This document shows, in pieces, positions 42,116 through 50,763 of a DNA stretch of 64,000 nt (its first letter is position 1; each line of letters opens with the position of its first letter). Origin of the DNA: CAWDCV01 sp963728125 (lineage in GTDB: Bacteria; Actinomycetota; Actinomycetes; CAWDCV01). The position numbers and the translations under genes are program-made. The notes under the pieces were generated by a model, which was not told the DNA's origin, made no database searches, and worked only from the letters and a program-made list of their open reading frames with translations. The stretch covers positions 124,001-188,000 of the forward strand of contig CAVSIZ010000009.1 in the NCBI GenBank assembly GCA_963728125.1, given 5' to 3'.

Positions 42116-43249
42116 TTGACCCCGGCTCAGGCAACAACAGGGGCCCGTCCGGTCTCTAGCTTGCTTCCCACGTTCCCGTGGGACCTGCTGCTGCCGTACG
42201 CCGAGGTGGCCCGAAAGCACCCTGACGGCATCGTCGACTTGTCGATCGGCACGCCGGTCGATCCCACCCCTGACGTGGTGCAGGAGGCGCTGCGGGCGGC
42301 GGCGAATGCTCCGGGCTACCCGCTGACGTACGGAACCCCTGACCTCCGCTCGGCTGTTGTCGCGGCGCTGGCTCGGCGGCACGGGGTCGTCGATCTCGAT
42401 CCGGCGGGAGTCCTACCGACCATCGGATCCAAGGAGCTGGTGGCGTGGCTGCCGACACTGCTCGGTCTCGGTGCGGGTGACGGCGTTGTCTATCCGGTGC
42501 TCGCGTACCCGACCTACGACATCGGCGCGCGGTTGGCCGGGACCGAGCCGATCCCGGCCGACGGCTTCCTGTCGCTCGGTCCGCGCAATGTCCGGTTGGT
42601 CTGGCTGAACTCGCCGGCAAACCCGACCGGTCGTGTCCTGCCGGCCGAACATCTGCGCGGGGTCGTGGACTGGGCACGCGCACGCGGTGCCGTGGTCGCC
42701 AGCGACGAGTGCTACATCGACCTCGGCTACGACGCCACGCCGGTGTCGATTCTGCATCCGAGCGTCTGCGGCGGAGACGTCACCGGACTGCTCGCAGTCC
42801 ACTCGCTGTCGAAGCGGTCCAACCTGGCCGGCTATCGAGCAGCGTTCGTTGCGGGCGATCCGGCGTTGGTCGGCGAGGTGCTCGAGGTACGGCGGCACGC
42901 CGGCATGATGATGCCGGCACCGATCCAAGCGGCGATGACTGCGGCACTCGGTGATGACGCTCACGTCGAGGAGCAGCGGCTGCGCTACGAGCGCCGACGG
43001 CACGTGCTGCGTGCGGCCCTGATCAGCGCCGGCTTTCGCATCGAACACAGCGAGGCGGGCCTGTACGTGTGGGCCACGCGGGACGAACCCTGCTGGGACA
43101 GCGTCGCCTGGCTGGCCGAGCGCGGCGTGCTGGTCGCTCCGGGGGCGTTCTACGGATCCGCAGGTGAGCGCTTCATCCGGGTGGCGCTGACCGCGACCGA
43201 CGAGCGCGTGGGTGCCGCATCCGACCGACTTCAGGGAGCAGAGCTCTAG
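42116..43249 (+). CDS. dapC: Succinyldiaminopimelate transaminase DapC
   Basis: 377 aa class I/II PLP aminotransferase. It forms N-succinyl-LL-diaminopimelate in lysine and cell-wall synthesis. PLP lysine in LLAVHSLSKRSNLAGYRAAF; LSIGTPVDPTPDVVQEAL, WLNSPANPTGRVLPAEHL and VASDECYIDLGYD are the other fold-type I motifs. TTG 42116, 6 nt after fdxA. Matches Rv1178. Confidence 0.92.
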   Translation: MTPAQATTGARPVSSLLPTFPWDLLLPYAEVARKHPDGIVDLSIGTPVDPTPDVVQEALRAAANAPGYPLTYGTPDLRSAVVAALARRHGVVDLDPAGVLPTIGSKELVAWLPTLLGLGAGDGVVYPVLAYPTYDIGARLAGTEPIPADGFLSLGPRNVRLVWLNSPANPTGRVLPAEHLRGVVDWARARGAVVASDECYIDLGYDATPVSILHPSVCGGDVTGLLAVHSLSKRSNLAGYRAAFVAGDPALVGEVLEVRRHAGMMMPAPIQAAMTAALGDDAHVEEQRLRYERRRHVLRAALISAGFRIEHSEAGLYVWATRDEPCWDSVAWLAERGVLVAPGAFYGSAGERFIRVALTATDERVGAASDRLQGAEL

Positions 43250-43252
43250 GCT
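43247..43252 (+). promoter_or_regulatory. -10 of dapD
   Basis: TAGGCT overlaps the dapC stop and ends 8 nt before the dapD ATG. Confidence 0.4.
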
Positions 43253-43260
43253 CGTCGGCC

Positions 43261-44095
43261 ATGACCGATGTGCGCAGCCCGCTGGACCCGGTCGTCGACG
43301 AGCTGTGGGAGCGCCGCGCCGAACTGTCCACTGGCGATGACGATGCGCGTAAGGCCGTCGTCGACGCCATCGATCAGCTCGATGCCGGGACCGCTCGGGT
43401 GGCCTGGGTCGACAGCGAGACCGACGCGGTCGTCGTCGACGAGCGAGCCAAGCGCGCGATCCTGCTGTCCTTCAAGCTGCTCGACATGGTCGAGTCGTCT
43501 GCAGGCGACTTCCGCTATCACGACCGGATGCCGCTGAAGACGATCGATGCCCGGTGTCCGCGTCGTGCCCGGAGCTATCGTCCGCTGGGGGTCGTACCTC
43601 GCTCCGGGCGTCGTCGTGATGCCGTCCTTCACCAACATCGGCGGATACGTCGACAGCGGAAGCATGCTCGACACCTGGGCCACCGTCGGCTCCTGCGCGC
43701 AGGTCGGCCGCAACGTCCACCTGTCGGGCGGGGTCGGGCTCGGCGGCGTGCTCGAGCCCGCTCAGGCCGCTCCGGTGATCGTCCAGGACGACGCGTTCAT
43801 CGGCTCGCGTTCGATGGTCGTCGAGGGCGCCCGCGTCCGCGAAGGCGCGAAGCTGGGTGCCGGGTCGATCCTGACCAAGTCGACCCGGGTGTTCGACGCG
43901 ACAACGGGGGATGAGCTGCCCCGAGGCGAGGCGCCGGCCTGGTCGGTATGCGTCGGCTCGACGCGGGTGCGAGCGTTCCCTGGCGGCGACTTCGGCATGC
44001 CCTGCCTGCTCGTCCTGCGCCGCCTCGCGCCAGGTGAGGGCCACGACAAGCTGCAGCTCAACGACGTTCTGCGGGAGCACGGCGTCGCGCCATAG
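43261..44095 (+). pseudogene. dapD: Tetrahydrodipicolinate N-succinyltransferase DapD (frameshifted)
   Basis: About 277 aa when repaired. First part RAILLSFKLLDMVESSAGDF, then RYHDRMPLK; second part VRVVPGAIVRWGSYLAPGVV, DTWATVGSCAQVGRNVHLSG, GVGLGGVLEPAQAAPVIVQD, the left-handed beta-helix with the succinyl-CoA site. One base too many in the CCC run at 43550-43552 separates them. The enzyme converts tetrahydrodipicolinate plus succinyl-CoA. Because dapC and dapE are intact and lysine/DAP is essential, a sequencing error is the likelier cause. Confidence 0.87.
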
Positions 44096-44714
44096 ATGGC
44101 TCCAGCAACGAGGCGGCAGCCGGCAGCAGCACGATCAGGCCCACGCACCACCCGCCGAGCGCATCTGTGAACCAATGCCAGCCGAGCGCGGTGACGGTCA
44201 GCCCAACGCCGAGCGCGCCTAGCGCGGCGAGGACGAGGAGTCGCCGCAGTGCGGTCGACGACGGGCGGACGCCATAGGGGCCGGCAACGAGTATCGCCAT
44301 CAGCGCGAGGATTGCCGTGGCATTCGCCGTGTGACCGCTGGGGTAACCGACGCCACCGGCGTACAGGAGATCCTCGCCGGTGCCCGGCAGCGTCCGACCG
44401 GTTGCGACCTTGATGACGTAGGTGATCCCGTTGAGCGCCAGCAGCATCAGCATGGTGACGACGAACGGGCGCCACGACCGCGATCGCCGCGACGCCACGA
44501 CGGCGAGGACCAGGAGTGGGAGCAGCAGGATCCCGCGCTGGCCGAGGATCGCCACGGCACGCGCGGCGCCGTACCCCAGACCGGTCAGCGGATGCCCTCG
44601 CTCGTAGTCCGCGAGCAGCGCATCCAGGCTGACGAGGGGACCGCGCAGCAAGACGTCGACTGTGATGACCACAAGCAGTACGACGAGGACGGCTTCCGCT
44701 TTCCCCAGGGACAC
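44058..44714 (-). CDS. PAP2-family phosphatase, membrane bound
   Basis: About 218 aa. Six spans and the lipid-phosphatase signature: KVATGRTLPG, YPSGHTANATAI and GWHWFTDALGGW, with the catalytic His pair. Likely removes phosphate from a lipid such as phosphatidic acid or undecaprenyl-PP. GTG 44714. It overlaps dapD by 38 nt tail to tail, and its start is 19 nt from the divergent dapE start. Confidence 0.88.
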   Translation of the reverse strand: MSLGKAEAVLVVLLVVITVDVLLRGPLVSLDALLADYERGHPLTGLGYGAARAVAILGQRGILLLPLLVLAVVASRRSRSWRPFVVTMLMLLALNGITYVIKVATGRTLPGTGEDLLYAGGVGYPSGHTANATAILALMAILVAGPYGVRPSSTALRRLLVLAALGALGVGLTVTALGWHWFTDALGGWCVGLIVLLPAAASLLEPSMARRRAPAERR

Positions 44715-44720
44715 GTCGGA

Positions 44721-44726
44721 TACGTT
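44721..44726 (+). promoter_or_regulatory. -10 of dapE (leaderless type)
   Basis: TACGTT ends 7 nt before GTG 44734. Confidence 0.5.
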
Positions 44727-44733
44727 GCCACGC

Positions 44734-45798
44734 GTGACGACGTCCCTCGACCTGTGCCTCGACGGAGGCGCTCTCACCGCAGCGCTCGTCGATGTCGAAT
44801 CGGTGAGCGGCAACGAGCAACGCCTCGCCGGTCTGGTCGAGAATGCCCTTCTCCCGCTGAGTCATCTCGAGATCACGCGCGTCGGCAACGCCGTTGTGGC
44901 CCGTACCGACTTGGGACGATCGGAGCGCGTGGTCATCGCCGGGCATCTCGACACGGTGCCCATCGCGGACAACCTGCCGTCACGCCGTGAGGGCGATCGG
45001 CTGTACGGCTGCGGTACGTGCGACATGAAGGCGGGCGTGGCCGTCCAGCTCCGGCTGGCCGCGCACGTCCCTGAGCCGAATCGGGACGTGACGTACGTCT
45101 TCTATGACTGCGAGGAGGTCGACGCGGCGCGCAACGGCCTCAGCCGGCTCTCGCGGACGATGCCGGACCTGATCTCCGGTGACTTCGCCGTCCTCATGGA
45201 GCCGAGCAATGCCCGGGTTGAGGGTGGCTGCCAGGGCACGCTGCACGCGCACGTGACGGTTCGCGGGGAGCGGGCGCACAGTGCGCGCAGCTGGCTAGGA
45301 AGCAATGCGATCCACGCGACCGCGCCGGTCCTGCAGCGGCTCGCCGACTACCGCGCTGAGCGCGTCGTCGTCGACGGTCTGGAGTACCGCGAGGGACTCA
45401 ACGCCACCGTCATCCGCGGCGGCCAGGCTGCGAACGTCATCCCAGACGAGTGCGTGGTCAGCATCAACTACCGGTTCGCGCCCAGCCGCACCGTCGAAGA
45501 GGCGTACGCCCGCGTCGTCGAGTTGTTCCCGGAGTTCGACGTGAGCCTGGTCGACAGCGCTCCAGGTGCCCGGCCGGGTCTCGACCAGCCTGCCGCGGCG
45601 GCTTTCGTTCAGGCGGTGGGCGGCGACGTACTGCCGAAGCTGGGGTGGACTGACGTCGCGCTTTTCTCCGAGCTCGGCGTCCCAGCGGTGAACTTCGGAC
45701 CTGGTGATCCCAATGTGGCGCACACCCGCGGTGAGTACGTCGATCTGGACCGGATCGAGGCGTGTGAAAAGAGCATGGTCGCCTGGCTGACTGGCTGA
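44734..45798 (+). CDS. dapE: Succinyl-diaminopimelate desuccinylase DapE
   Basis: 354 aa M20 metallopeptidase-type deacylase. Zn ligands in VVIAGHLDTVPI, YGCGTCDMKAGV and YDCEEVDAARN (catalytic Glu pair); lid domain with GERAHSARSWLG. Makes LL-DAP. GTG 44734; the frame is open from 44662 but the extra residues have no similarity. With dapC and dapD this completes three successive lysine-pathway steps. Confidence 0.94.
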   Translation: MTTSLDLCLDGGALTAALVDVESVSGNEQRLAGLVENALLPLSHLEITRVGNAVVARTDLGRSERVVIAGHLDTVPIADNLPSRREGDRLYGCGTCDMKAGVAVQLRLAAHVPEPNRDVTYVFYDCEEVDAARNGLSRLSRTMPDLISGDFAVLMEPSNARVEGGCQGTLHAHVTVRGERAHSARSWLGSNAIHATAPVLQRLADYRAERVVVDGLEYREGLNATVIRGGQAANVIPDECVVSINYRFAPSRTVEEAYARVVELFPEFDVSLVDSAPGARPGLDQPAAAAFVQAVGGDVLPKLGWTDVALFSELGVPAVNFGPGDPNVAHTRGEYVDLDRIEACEKSMVAWLTG

Positions 45799-45804
45799 TC
45801 CGAC

Positions 45805-45810
45805 TACCGT
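45805..45810 (+). promoter_or_regulatory. -10 of the LOG gene (leaderless type)
   Basis: TACCGT ends 7 nt before ATG 45818. Confidence 0.5.
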
Positions 45811-45817
45811 GCGGCCT

Positions 45818-46678
45818 ATGCCCGAGGATCCAAACCGACCGTTTGAGAGGCACCTGGGACAGGTGACGTTGCGGCGCGACCAGGTGCTCGACAGCACGAC
45901 TGACCAGCGCCTGCTCGACACCCGCGGCCCGGCTGACTGGGTGCACACCGATCCGTGGCGGGTGCTTCGAATCCAGTCCGAGTTCGTGGAGGGCTTCGGC
46001 ACCCTCGCCGAACTCGGCCCCGCGGTCAGCATCTTCGGCAGCGCCCGCACCAACCGCGACGATCCCGACTACGACTTCGCGGAACGGCTCGCACACCGGC
46101 TCGCCGATGAGGGCTTCGCCGTGATCACCGGGGGCGGTCCCGGTGTCATGGAGGCGGCGAACAAGGGAGCCAGCGAGGGCGGCGGCGTCTCGGTCGGCCT
46201 GGGCATCGAGCTGCCGTTCGAGCAGGGCATCAACTCGTGGGTCGACGTCGGCGTCGAGTTTCGCTACTTCTTCGTCCGCAAGACCATGTTCGTGAAGTAC
46301 GCGCAGGCGTTCGTCGTGCTCCCCGGCGGGTTCGGCACGATGGACGAGCTCTTCGAGGCACTCGTCCTCGTCCAGACCCACAAGATCACGGCGTTCCCGG
46401 TGATCCTCGTGGGCTCGGCATTCTGGGCGGGACTGCTGGAGTGGATCAGGGGTCCGCTGCTCGACTCCAAGAAGATCTCGCCGGCGGATCTCGAGCTGCT
46501 TCAGGTCACGGACTCCGTCGATGACGTGGTCCGGATCATCCGCGACGCCCACTCGGCCCGAAGGGCTCGCTGGGAGCAGGAGGCGCTGGACGCGCTCGAG
46601 CGTGACGAGCGACGGGCCGCATCTTCGTCTCCCGGCCCGCCGACGGTGTCCGACCCGTCCGCCTACGACGGCATGTAG
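45818..46678 (+). CDS. LOG family protein (TIGR00730)
   Basis: 286 aa Rossmann-fold nucleosidase of the LONELY GUY family, which releases cytokinin bases or other purines from their 5'-monophosphate ribosides. Signatures GGGPGVMEAANKGASEGGG and VLPGGFGTMDELFEAL are complete. Equivalent place to Rv1205, shown to make cytokinins in M. tuberculosis. ATG 45818. Overlaps the convergent eda by 16 nt. Confidence 0.92.
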   Translation: MPEDPNRPFERHLGQVTLRRDQVLDSTTDQRLLDTRGPADWVHTDPWRVLRIQSEFVEGFGTLAELGPAVSIFGSARTNRDDPDYDFAERLAHRLADEGFAVITGGGPGVMEAANKGASEGGGVSVGLGIELPFEQGINSWVDVGVEFRYFFVRKTMFVKYAQAFVVLPGGFGTMDELFEALVLVQTHKITAFPVILVGSAFWAGLLEWIRGPLLDSKKISPADLELLQVTDSVDDVVRIIRDAHSARRARWEQEALDALERDERRAASSSPGPPTVSDPSAYDGM

Positions 46679-47325
46679 CCCGGAGATTCCCGCAGCGCAG
46701 CGGAGAAGGCGCGCGCTCTCCTCTCGATCTCGTCCCAGTCGTCGCGCGCGATGGCAGTTGCCGAGCACAGCTCCCCGCCGGCCCCGACAGCGAGGGCTCC
46801 GGCTTCGAGCCAGGTCGACAGGTTGTCGGGCCGGACGCCGCCTGTCGGCACGATGGGTACGTCCGGGAACGGGCCGCGCAATGCTCGCAGCAGCTCCGGT
46901 CCGCCGAGACCTGCCGGGAACAGCTTTACCGCGGTGGCGCCGAGCTCGATCGCGGTCATCACCTCGCTGGCGGTGAAGGCGCCGAACATGGCCGGCACTG
47001 CAGTGGCCACGACCGCTTGCGCAACCGCCGGCCACGTGCCCGGTGTGACGATGAATCGAGCTCCCGCGTCGGCCGCCTCGCGTGCCTGGCTCGGCTTGGT
47101 CACCGTGCCCGCTCCGATCAGCACGCTGTCGCCGTAGCGATCGAGGGCGGTGCGGATCACGTCGGCGGTATCCGGTGTCGTGTAGGTGACTTCGATGCCG
47201 GTGATGCCACCGGCGACCAACGCGTCCACCGTTCGTAGTGCCCGTGCCGCATCCGGCGCGCGGAGAACCGCGATGACGCCTGTGCGCCGCCATGCCGCGA
47301 GCGCCTCGGTTGGGGTCATCGTCAT
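46663..47325 (-). CDS. eda: KDPG/KHG aldolase
   Basis: 220 aa class I aldolase (2-dehydro-3-deoxy-6-phosphogluconate or 4-hydroxy-2-oxoglutarate). Motifs GVIAVLRAPD, GITGIEVTYTTPDT with the base Glu, GAGTVTKPSQ, the Schiff-base Lys in AVKLFPAGLGG and IVPTGGV. ATG 47325 overlaps the stop of the dehydrogenase gene, so they form an operon for a sugar acid or keto acid route; the substrate is open. Confidence 0.9.
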   Translation of the reverse strand: MTMTPTEALAAWRRTGVIAVLRAPDAARALRTVDALVAGGITGIEVTYTTPDTADVIRTALDRYGDSVLIGAGTVTKPSQAREAADAGARFIVTPGTWPAVAQAVVATAVPAMFGAFTASEVMTAIELGATAVKLFPAGLGGPELLRALRGPFPDVPIVPTGGVRPDNLSTWLEAGALAVGAGGELCSATAIARDDWDEIERRARAFSAALRESPGYMPS

Positions 47326-48254
47326 GCGGGCGCTGCAAGGACGGCGAGGACTGCCGTTGTCACGGACGTACTCATGGTGTCCACTGCCTCCTCCGTCTGC
47401 GCTGCACAGTGGGGGGTGACCACGACGATGTCGGCGAGGTCGTCGGCCAGGACGGGATGCGCGCCGTCGGTTGGGTCGGGGCCGAGGTCGTCCGCCGCGT
47501 ACCCACCGAGCGCACCACGCCGTAGCGCGTCGGCGATCGCTGCCTCGTCCACCAGCGACGCTCGAGCAGTATTGACGAGAAGCAGTCCGGGCTTCACGTC
47601 CGCGAGCCAGTCCGCGTCGATCAGGACCCGTCCACCGGGCGCGTGGAGCGAGACGACGTCACAGCTGGACAGGTCGGCCAACGCCGTAGGTTTCACGCCA
47701 GCAGCAGCGAGGTCGCGAGCGGTGAGGAGCGGGTCGTACGCCGACACGGTCGAACCGAGTGCCAACATCCGGGCAGAGAACGACCGACCGATGTGACCAA
47801 AGCCCACGACTCCGATGTCCAGGCTCGCCACCTCGCGCCCCAGCCGCGGCCGCCAACGTTGGGCGCGAGCGTCGCGGTTCGCGGGAACGATATGCCGCAG
47901 CAGCGCAAGCGTCAGGGCCATGGCATGGTCGGCAACGGCGTCGGTATTGGCGCCAGGCGTGTTCGTGACGACGACGCCGAGGTCGGCGGCAGCGTCCAGA
48001 TCCACGGCGTCGACGCCGACGCCGTACCTCGCGATGAGGCGCAGGTTCGGCGCGGCGACGATGTGGCTTCGGGTGATGGGGCCGGTGCCGGCGATCCAGG
48101 CGGTGGTTCTGAACAGGACGCTGCTCAACGTTGGGAGGTCATGGTCGACCGGACCGTGGATCACATCGGCGCCGGCTGCCGTCAACTCACCGATTAGATC
48201 GCCGGACCCGGACGAGAAGGACCGGGAGGTCACCAGGACCACGGGAGGGGTCAC
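47322..48254 (-). CDS. D-isomer-specific 2-hydroxyacid dehydrogenase
   Basis: 310 aa NAD(P)-dependent dehydrogenase. Rossmann motif IGVVGFGHIGRSFSARML, catalytic Arg in LLLVNTARASLVDE, His in VVVTPHCAAQTEE, and the N-terminal LRLIARYGVGVDAVDLDAA. Phosphoglycerate dehydrogenase-like catalytic core without the ACT domain. Upstream partner of eda. Confidence 0.9.
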   Translation of the reverse strand: MTPPVVLVTSRSFSSGSGDLIGELTAAGADVIHGPVDHDLPTLSSVLFRTTAWIAGTGPITRSHIVAAPNLRLIARYGVGVDAVDLDAAADLGVVVTNTPGANTDAVADHAMALTLALLRHIVPANRDARAQRWRPRLGREVASLDIGVVGFGHIGRSFSARMLALGSTVSAYDPLLTARDLAAAGVKPTALADLSSCDVVSLHAPGGRVLIDADWLADVKPGLLLVNTARASLVDEAAIADALRRGALGGYAADDLGPDPTDGAHPVLADDLADIVVVTPHCAAQTEEAVDTMSTSVTTAVLAVLAAPA

Positions 48255-48281
48255 CTGCGCCTCCCTCCGGGAGGCGTTCGA

Positions 48282-48899
48282 TTACGACTCCGCTGCGGCG
48301 ACGAAGAATGCGGTCTCGCCAGTCGTATCACGACCGCCGAGGCGGCCGAGGCTGCCGGAACTCGGCGTGGACTCGCTGCTGCCCTCCGGCTCCGCTTCGT
48401 CGTCGGGCCGCTCCTGCGGGACGCGAACCCCTGCCGCGGTAAGGCTGTCGCCGGACTTCTCCCCGATGACGCCGACCCAGTCGCCCACGGCCAGGGCCGC
48501 GGTGTCGGCTTGCTCGCCGTCCTTGCGAACGCGAGTGCTGTCGTTCAGGGTCCACGTCTGCTCGAAGCCGTCGGTGCTCACGACGGTCAGGGACTCGCCG
48601 TCAACGGCGGTGATTTCGCCACGCTGAACGGCGACCGTCTTGGTCGTGCCGTCCTTCGTCTCGACGACGAACTCGCCGTGCAGTCCGCGCGCGCCGAGGC
48701 GGTGCAACCCTCGACGCAGGTGATGCCGGACGCCCTCCTGAGCCTCGGTCTGGTTGTCGACGGTGAACGTCTGCAAGGCGGCATCCATCGGGTCGGCGGC
48801 TGTCGGCACCGGACCCGCCGCGTACGCAACGCCGGCGACGCTGCCGATGGTCAGGACGCCGGCGGCGCTCCACAGCGCGATGCGGCCGGTTCGGTTCAT
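48282..48899 (-). CDS. Secreted protein of unknown function (DUF5666-like)
   Basis: 205 aa. Signal peptide MNRTGRIALWSAAGVLTIG with cleavage after AYA, a 50-residue helical part (HHLRRGLHRLGARGLHGEF), then a small beta-barrel-like domain (TVAVQRGEITAVDGESLTVV, WTLNDSTRVRKDGEQ, ALAVGDWVGVIGEKSGD) resembling DUF5666 and a Ser/Gly-rich tail. ATG 48899 with AAAGGAG 5 nt upstream. Confidence 0.78.
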   Translation of the reverse strand: MNRTGRIALWSAAGVLTIGSVAGVAYAAGPVPTAADPMDAALQTFTVDNQTEAQEGVRHHLRRGLHRLGARGLHGEFVVETKDGTTKTVAVQRGEITAVDGESLTVVSTDGFEQTWTLNDSTRVRKDGEQADTAALAVGDWVGVIGEKSGDSLTAAGVRVPQERPDDEAEPEGSSESTPSSGSLGRLGGRDTTGETAFFVAAAES

Positions 48900-49025
48900 G
48901 GGGACTCCTTTGATGTCGTTGACGCTGTCAGCAGTCAGAGTCCCCGTGACGAATGCGACAGCGGTTGGCTCTCCGTACGGATTCGGTAAGGGCCGACCCG
49001 GACCGCGCCGCGTCTCGATGATCAT

Positions 49026-49056
49026 GGCGATACGCGACGACTTTGGGCGATACGCG
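49026..49056. repeat. Direct repeat GGCGATACGCG, two copies 20 bp apart
   Basis: Copies at 49026-49036 and 49046-49056, i.e. on the same face of the helix, upstream of the secreted-protein gene. Possible tandem binding site of a regulator. Confidence 0.4.
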
Positions 49057-49079
49057 CTCTACAACAGGCGTATTACCCG

Positions 49080-49105
49080 AAATGATCACGTACACGTGAT
49101 CATTT
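49080..49105. repeat. Intergenic palindrome AAATGATCACGT-AC-ACGTGATCATTT
   Basis: Perfect 12-bp arms, 2-nt spacer, 20 nt past the folP stop. Very AT-rich for the region. Could be an operator or part of a terminator; the loop is short for RNA. Confidence 0.6.
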
Positions 49106-49124
49106 GGCCGAGGGGGCGCGTGAC

Positions 49125-49988
49125 CTAGGCGAGGCCGCGGCGGGCGACGGCGGGTGGGCGATCGCCGCGGATCGACGCCACCATGTCGAGTACCTGGCGC
49201 GTTTCGCGGACGTTGTGTGCCCGGAAGACCCGGGCGCCGAGCCAGGCAGAGACAGCGGTCGTCGCGAGCGTGCCGACGAGCCGCTCACCGACCGGGAGGT
49301 CGAGCGTCTCGCCGACAAAGTCCTTGTTCGACAGCGATACGAGGACTGGCCAGCCGGTCGCGACCAGGTCGTCGAGACGGCGCGTGACCTGCAGCGAATG
49401 CCAGGTGTTCTTGCCGAAGTCGTGCCCGGGGTCGACGAGGATCGATTCGCGCGCGACGCCGAGCGCCACCGCTCGTTCGACGAGTGCGCGCGTGCGCTCG
49501 ATGACGTCGGCGACCACGTCGTCGTACGCCACCCGGTGCGGCCGCGTGCGCGGTACCGCGCCGCCCGCATGCGTGCACACGAGTCCCGCGCCTGCGGCCG
49601 CCGCGACCTCGGCCAAGCGCGGATCTACACCGCCCCAGGCATCGTTGACCAGGTCCGCTCCCACGGCGCACGCGACGGCGCCCACCTCGAACCGCCACGT
49701 GTCCACGCTGATGACCGCGTCGGGATGCCGATCGCGCAGGGCCTCGATGAAGGGGCCGACGCGCCGGATCTCCTCGGCCGCGTCGACGTCGTCCCCCGGC
49801 CCGGCCTTGACCCCGCCAACGTCGAGGACATCGGCGCCCTCGTCGAGCAACCGGTCGGCGGCGTCGAGCGCGGCATCGAACGCGTAGGTGGCGCCCCGGT
49901 CGTAGAAGGAGTCGGGGGTGCGGTTGACGATGCCCATGACCAGCAGGTCGCGATCCCCGTATGTGTGGGCGGCCAGGCGCAGGGTCAC
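49125..49988 (-). CDS. Dihydropteroate synthase-like protein, FolP2 type
   Basis: 287 aa TIM-barrel pterin-binding protein. VMGIVNRTPDSFYD and ILVDPGHDFGKNTWHS are DHPS-like, but the usual DIGGESTRPG is DVGGVKAGPGDDVD, the MHMRG loop is CTHAGGAVPRTR and the GxSRKSF loop is LSNKDFVGETLDLP. These changes fit FolP2 (Rv1207), for which DHPS activity could not be shown, so a second true folP is expected elsewhere. GTG 49988. Divergent from the DivIVA-domain gene across a 27-bp gap. Confidence 0.88.
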   Translation of the reverse strand: MTLRLAAHTYGDRDLLVMGIVNRTPDSFYDRGATYAFDAALDAADRLLDEGADVLDVGGVKAGPGDDVDAAEEIRRVGPFIEALRDRHPDAVISVDTWRFEVGAVACAVGADLVNDAWGGVDPRLAEVAAAAGAGLVCTHAGGAVPRTRPHRVAYDDVVADVIERTRALVERAVALGVARESILVDPGHDFGKNTWHSLQVTRRLDDLVATGWPVLVSLSNKDFVGETLDLPVGERLVGTLATTAVSAWLGARVFRAHNVRETRQVLDMVASIRGDRPPAVARRGLA

Positions 49989-49992
49989 GGTC

Positions 49993-50013
49993 GCCGATCG
50001 TGGCACGATCGGC
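49993..50013. promoter_or_regulatory. Perfect palindrome forming a divergent promoter
   Basis: GCCGATCGT-GGC-ACGATCGGC occupies nearly all of the 27 bp between GTG 49988 (minus) and GTG 50016 (plus). Read outward on each strand it gives CACGAT then 6 nt (plus) or 8 nt (minus) before the start codon, a -10-like spacing, so both genes are probably leaderless and share regulation. Confidence 0.55.
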
Positions 50014-50015
50014 GG

Positions 50016-50336
50016 GTGCCCGTCTTCTTCGTCCTCCTCGGCCTGGCCGTCCTCGCCGTGATCGCGCTGGTCGCCGCTGGCCGCGGCGACGCGCTGCTGG
50101 CGGTCCGGCCGGACCGACCGCCGCTCGACCTGCCGCCTCGGCCGTTGACCGGCACCGATCTGACCGAGCTGCGCTTCGCCGTGGGCATGCGGGGCTATCG
50201 CATGGATGAGGTCGATGCCGTCCTCGATCGCGTCGGTGATGAGCTCGCGCAGCGGGACGCACAGATCGGGACGCTCACCGAACGGCTGACCGCGCTGACG
50301 GGCAGCAGCAGCGAGGGGGAGCTCGACAATGGCTGA
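50016..50336 (+). CDS. DivIVA-domain membrane protein
   Basis: 106 aa. One N-terminal span (VFFVLLGLAVLAVIALVAAG), then a short linker and a DivIVA-type domain motif (LTELRFAVGMRGYRMDEVDA) and coiled coil (VLDRVGDELAQRDAQIGTL). Matches Rv1209. The neighbouring gpgS (Rv1208) of mycobacteria is absent here. Overlaps the next gene by 8 nt. Confidence 0.85.
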   Translation: MPVFFVLLGLAVLAVIALVAAGRGDALLAVRPDRPPLDLPPRPLTGTDLTELRFAVGMRGYRMDEVDAVLDRVGDELAQRDAQIGTLTERLTALTGSSSEGELDNG

Positions 50337-50763
50337 GCTCGTGGTCACCCAGGAGATTGACGCACCGGCGGAAAAGGCCTGGGACGCCATCGTCGACTGG
50401 GATCGGCAGAGCGACTGGATGATCGGCACCCAAGTCCGCGCCACGACCCAGGACGGTGTCGGCGTGAACGGTGGCCTCGAGGCGTTCACCGGCGTGGGAC
50501 CACTCGGCTTCCTCGACACCATGGTCATCACGCAGTGGGAGCCGCCGCGCCGGTGCGTGGTGAAGCACGTTGGCGGCATGGTGCGCGGCGCCGGGGCGTT
50601 CGAGGTGCAGGCCCTGCCGGACGGTCGCTCGCGCGTCATCTGGTCCGAGTGGGTCGAGCTGCCACTCGGACTCCTCGGCCAGGTGGGTTGGCTGCTTGTC
50701 CGTCCCGCGATGCGACTGGGCTTCCAGGCGTCGCTGAAGCGGATGGCGCGCGACCTCGCGTGA
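50329..50763 (+). CDS. SRPBCC (START/Bet v1-like) family protein
   Basis: 144 aa, single hydrophobic-ligand-binding barrel: LVVTQEIDAPAEKAWDAIVD at the start and LVRPAMRLGFQASLKRMARD in the closing helix. Ligand unknown. Coupled on both sides (8-nt and GTGA overlaps), so part of the DivIVA-SRPBCC-tag operon. Confidence 0.85.
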   Translation: MAELVVTQEIDAPAEKAWDAIVDWDRQSDWMIGTQVRATTQDGVGVNGGLEAFTGVGPLGFLDTMVITQWEPPRRCVVKHVGGMVRGAGAFEVQALPDGRSRVIWSEWVELPLGLLGQVGWLLVRPAMRLGFQASLKRMARDLA

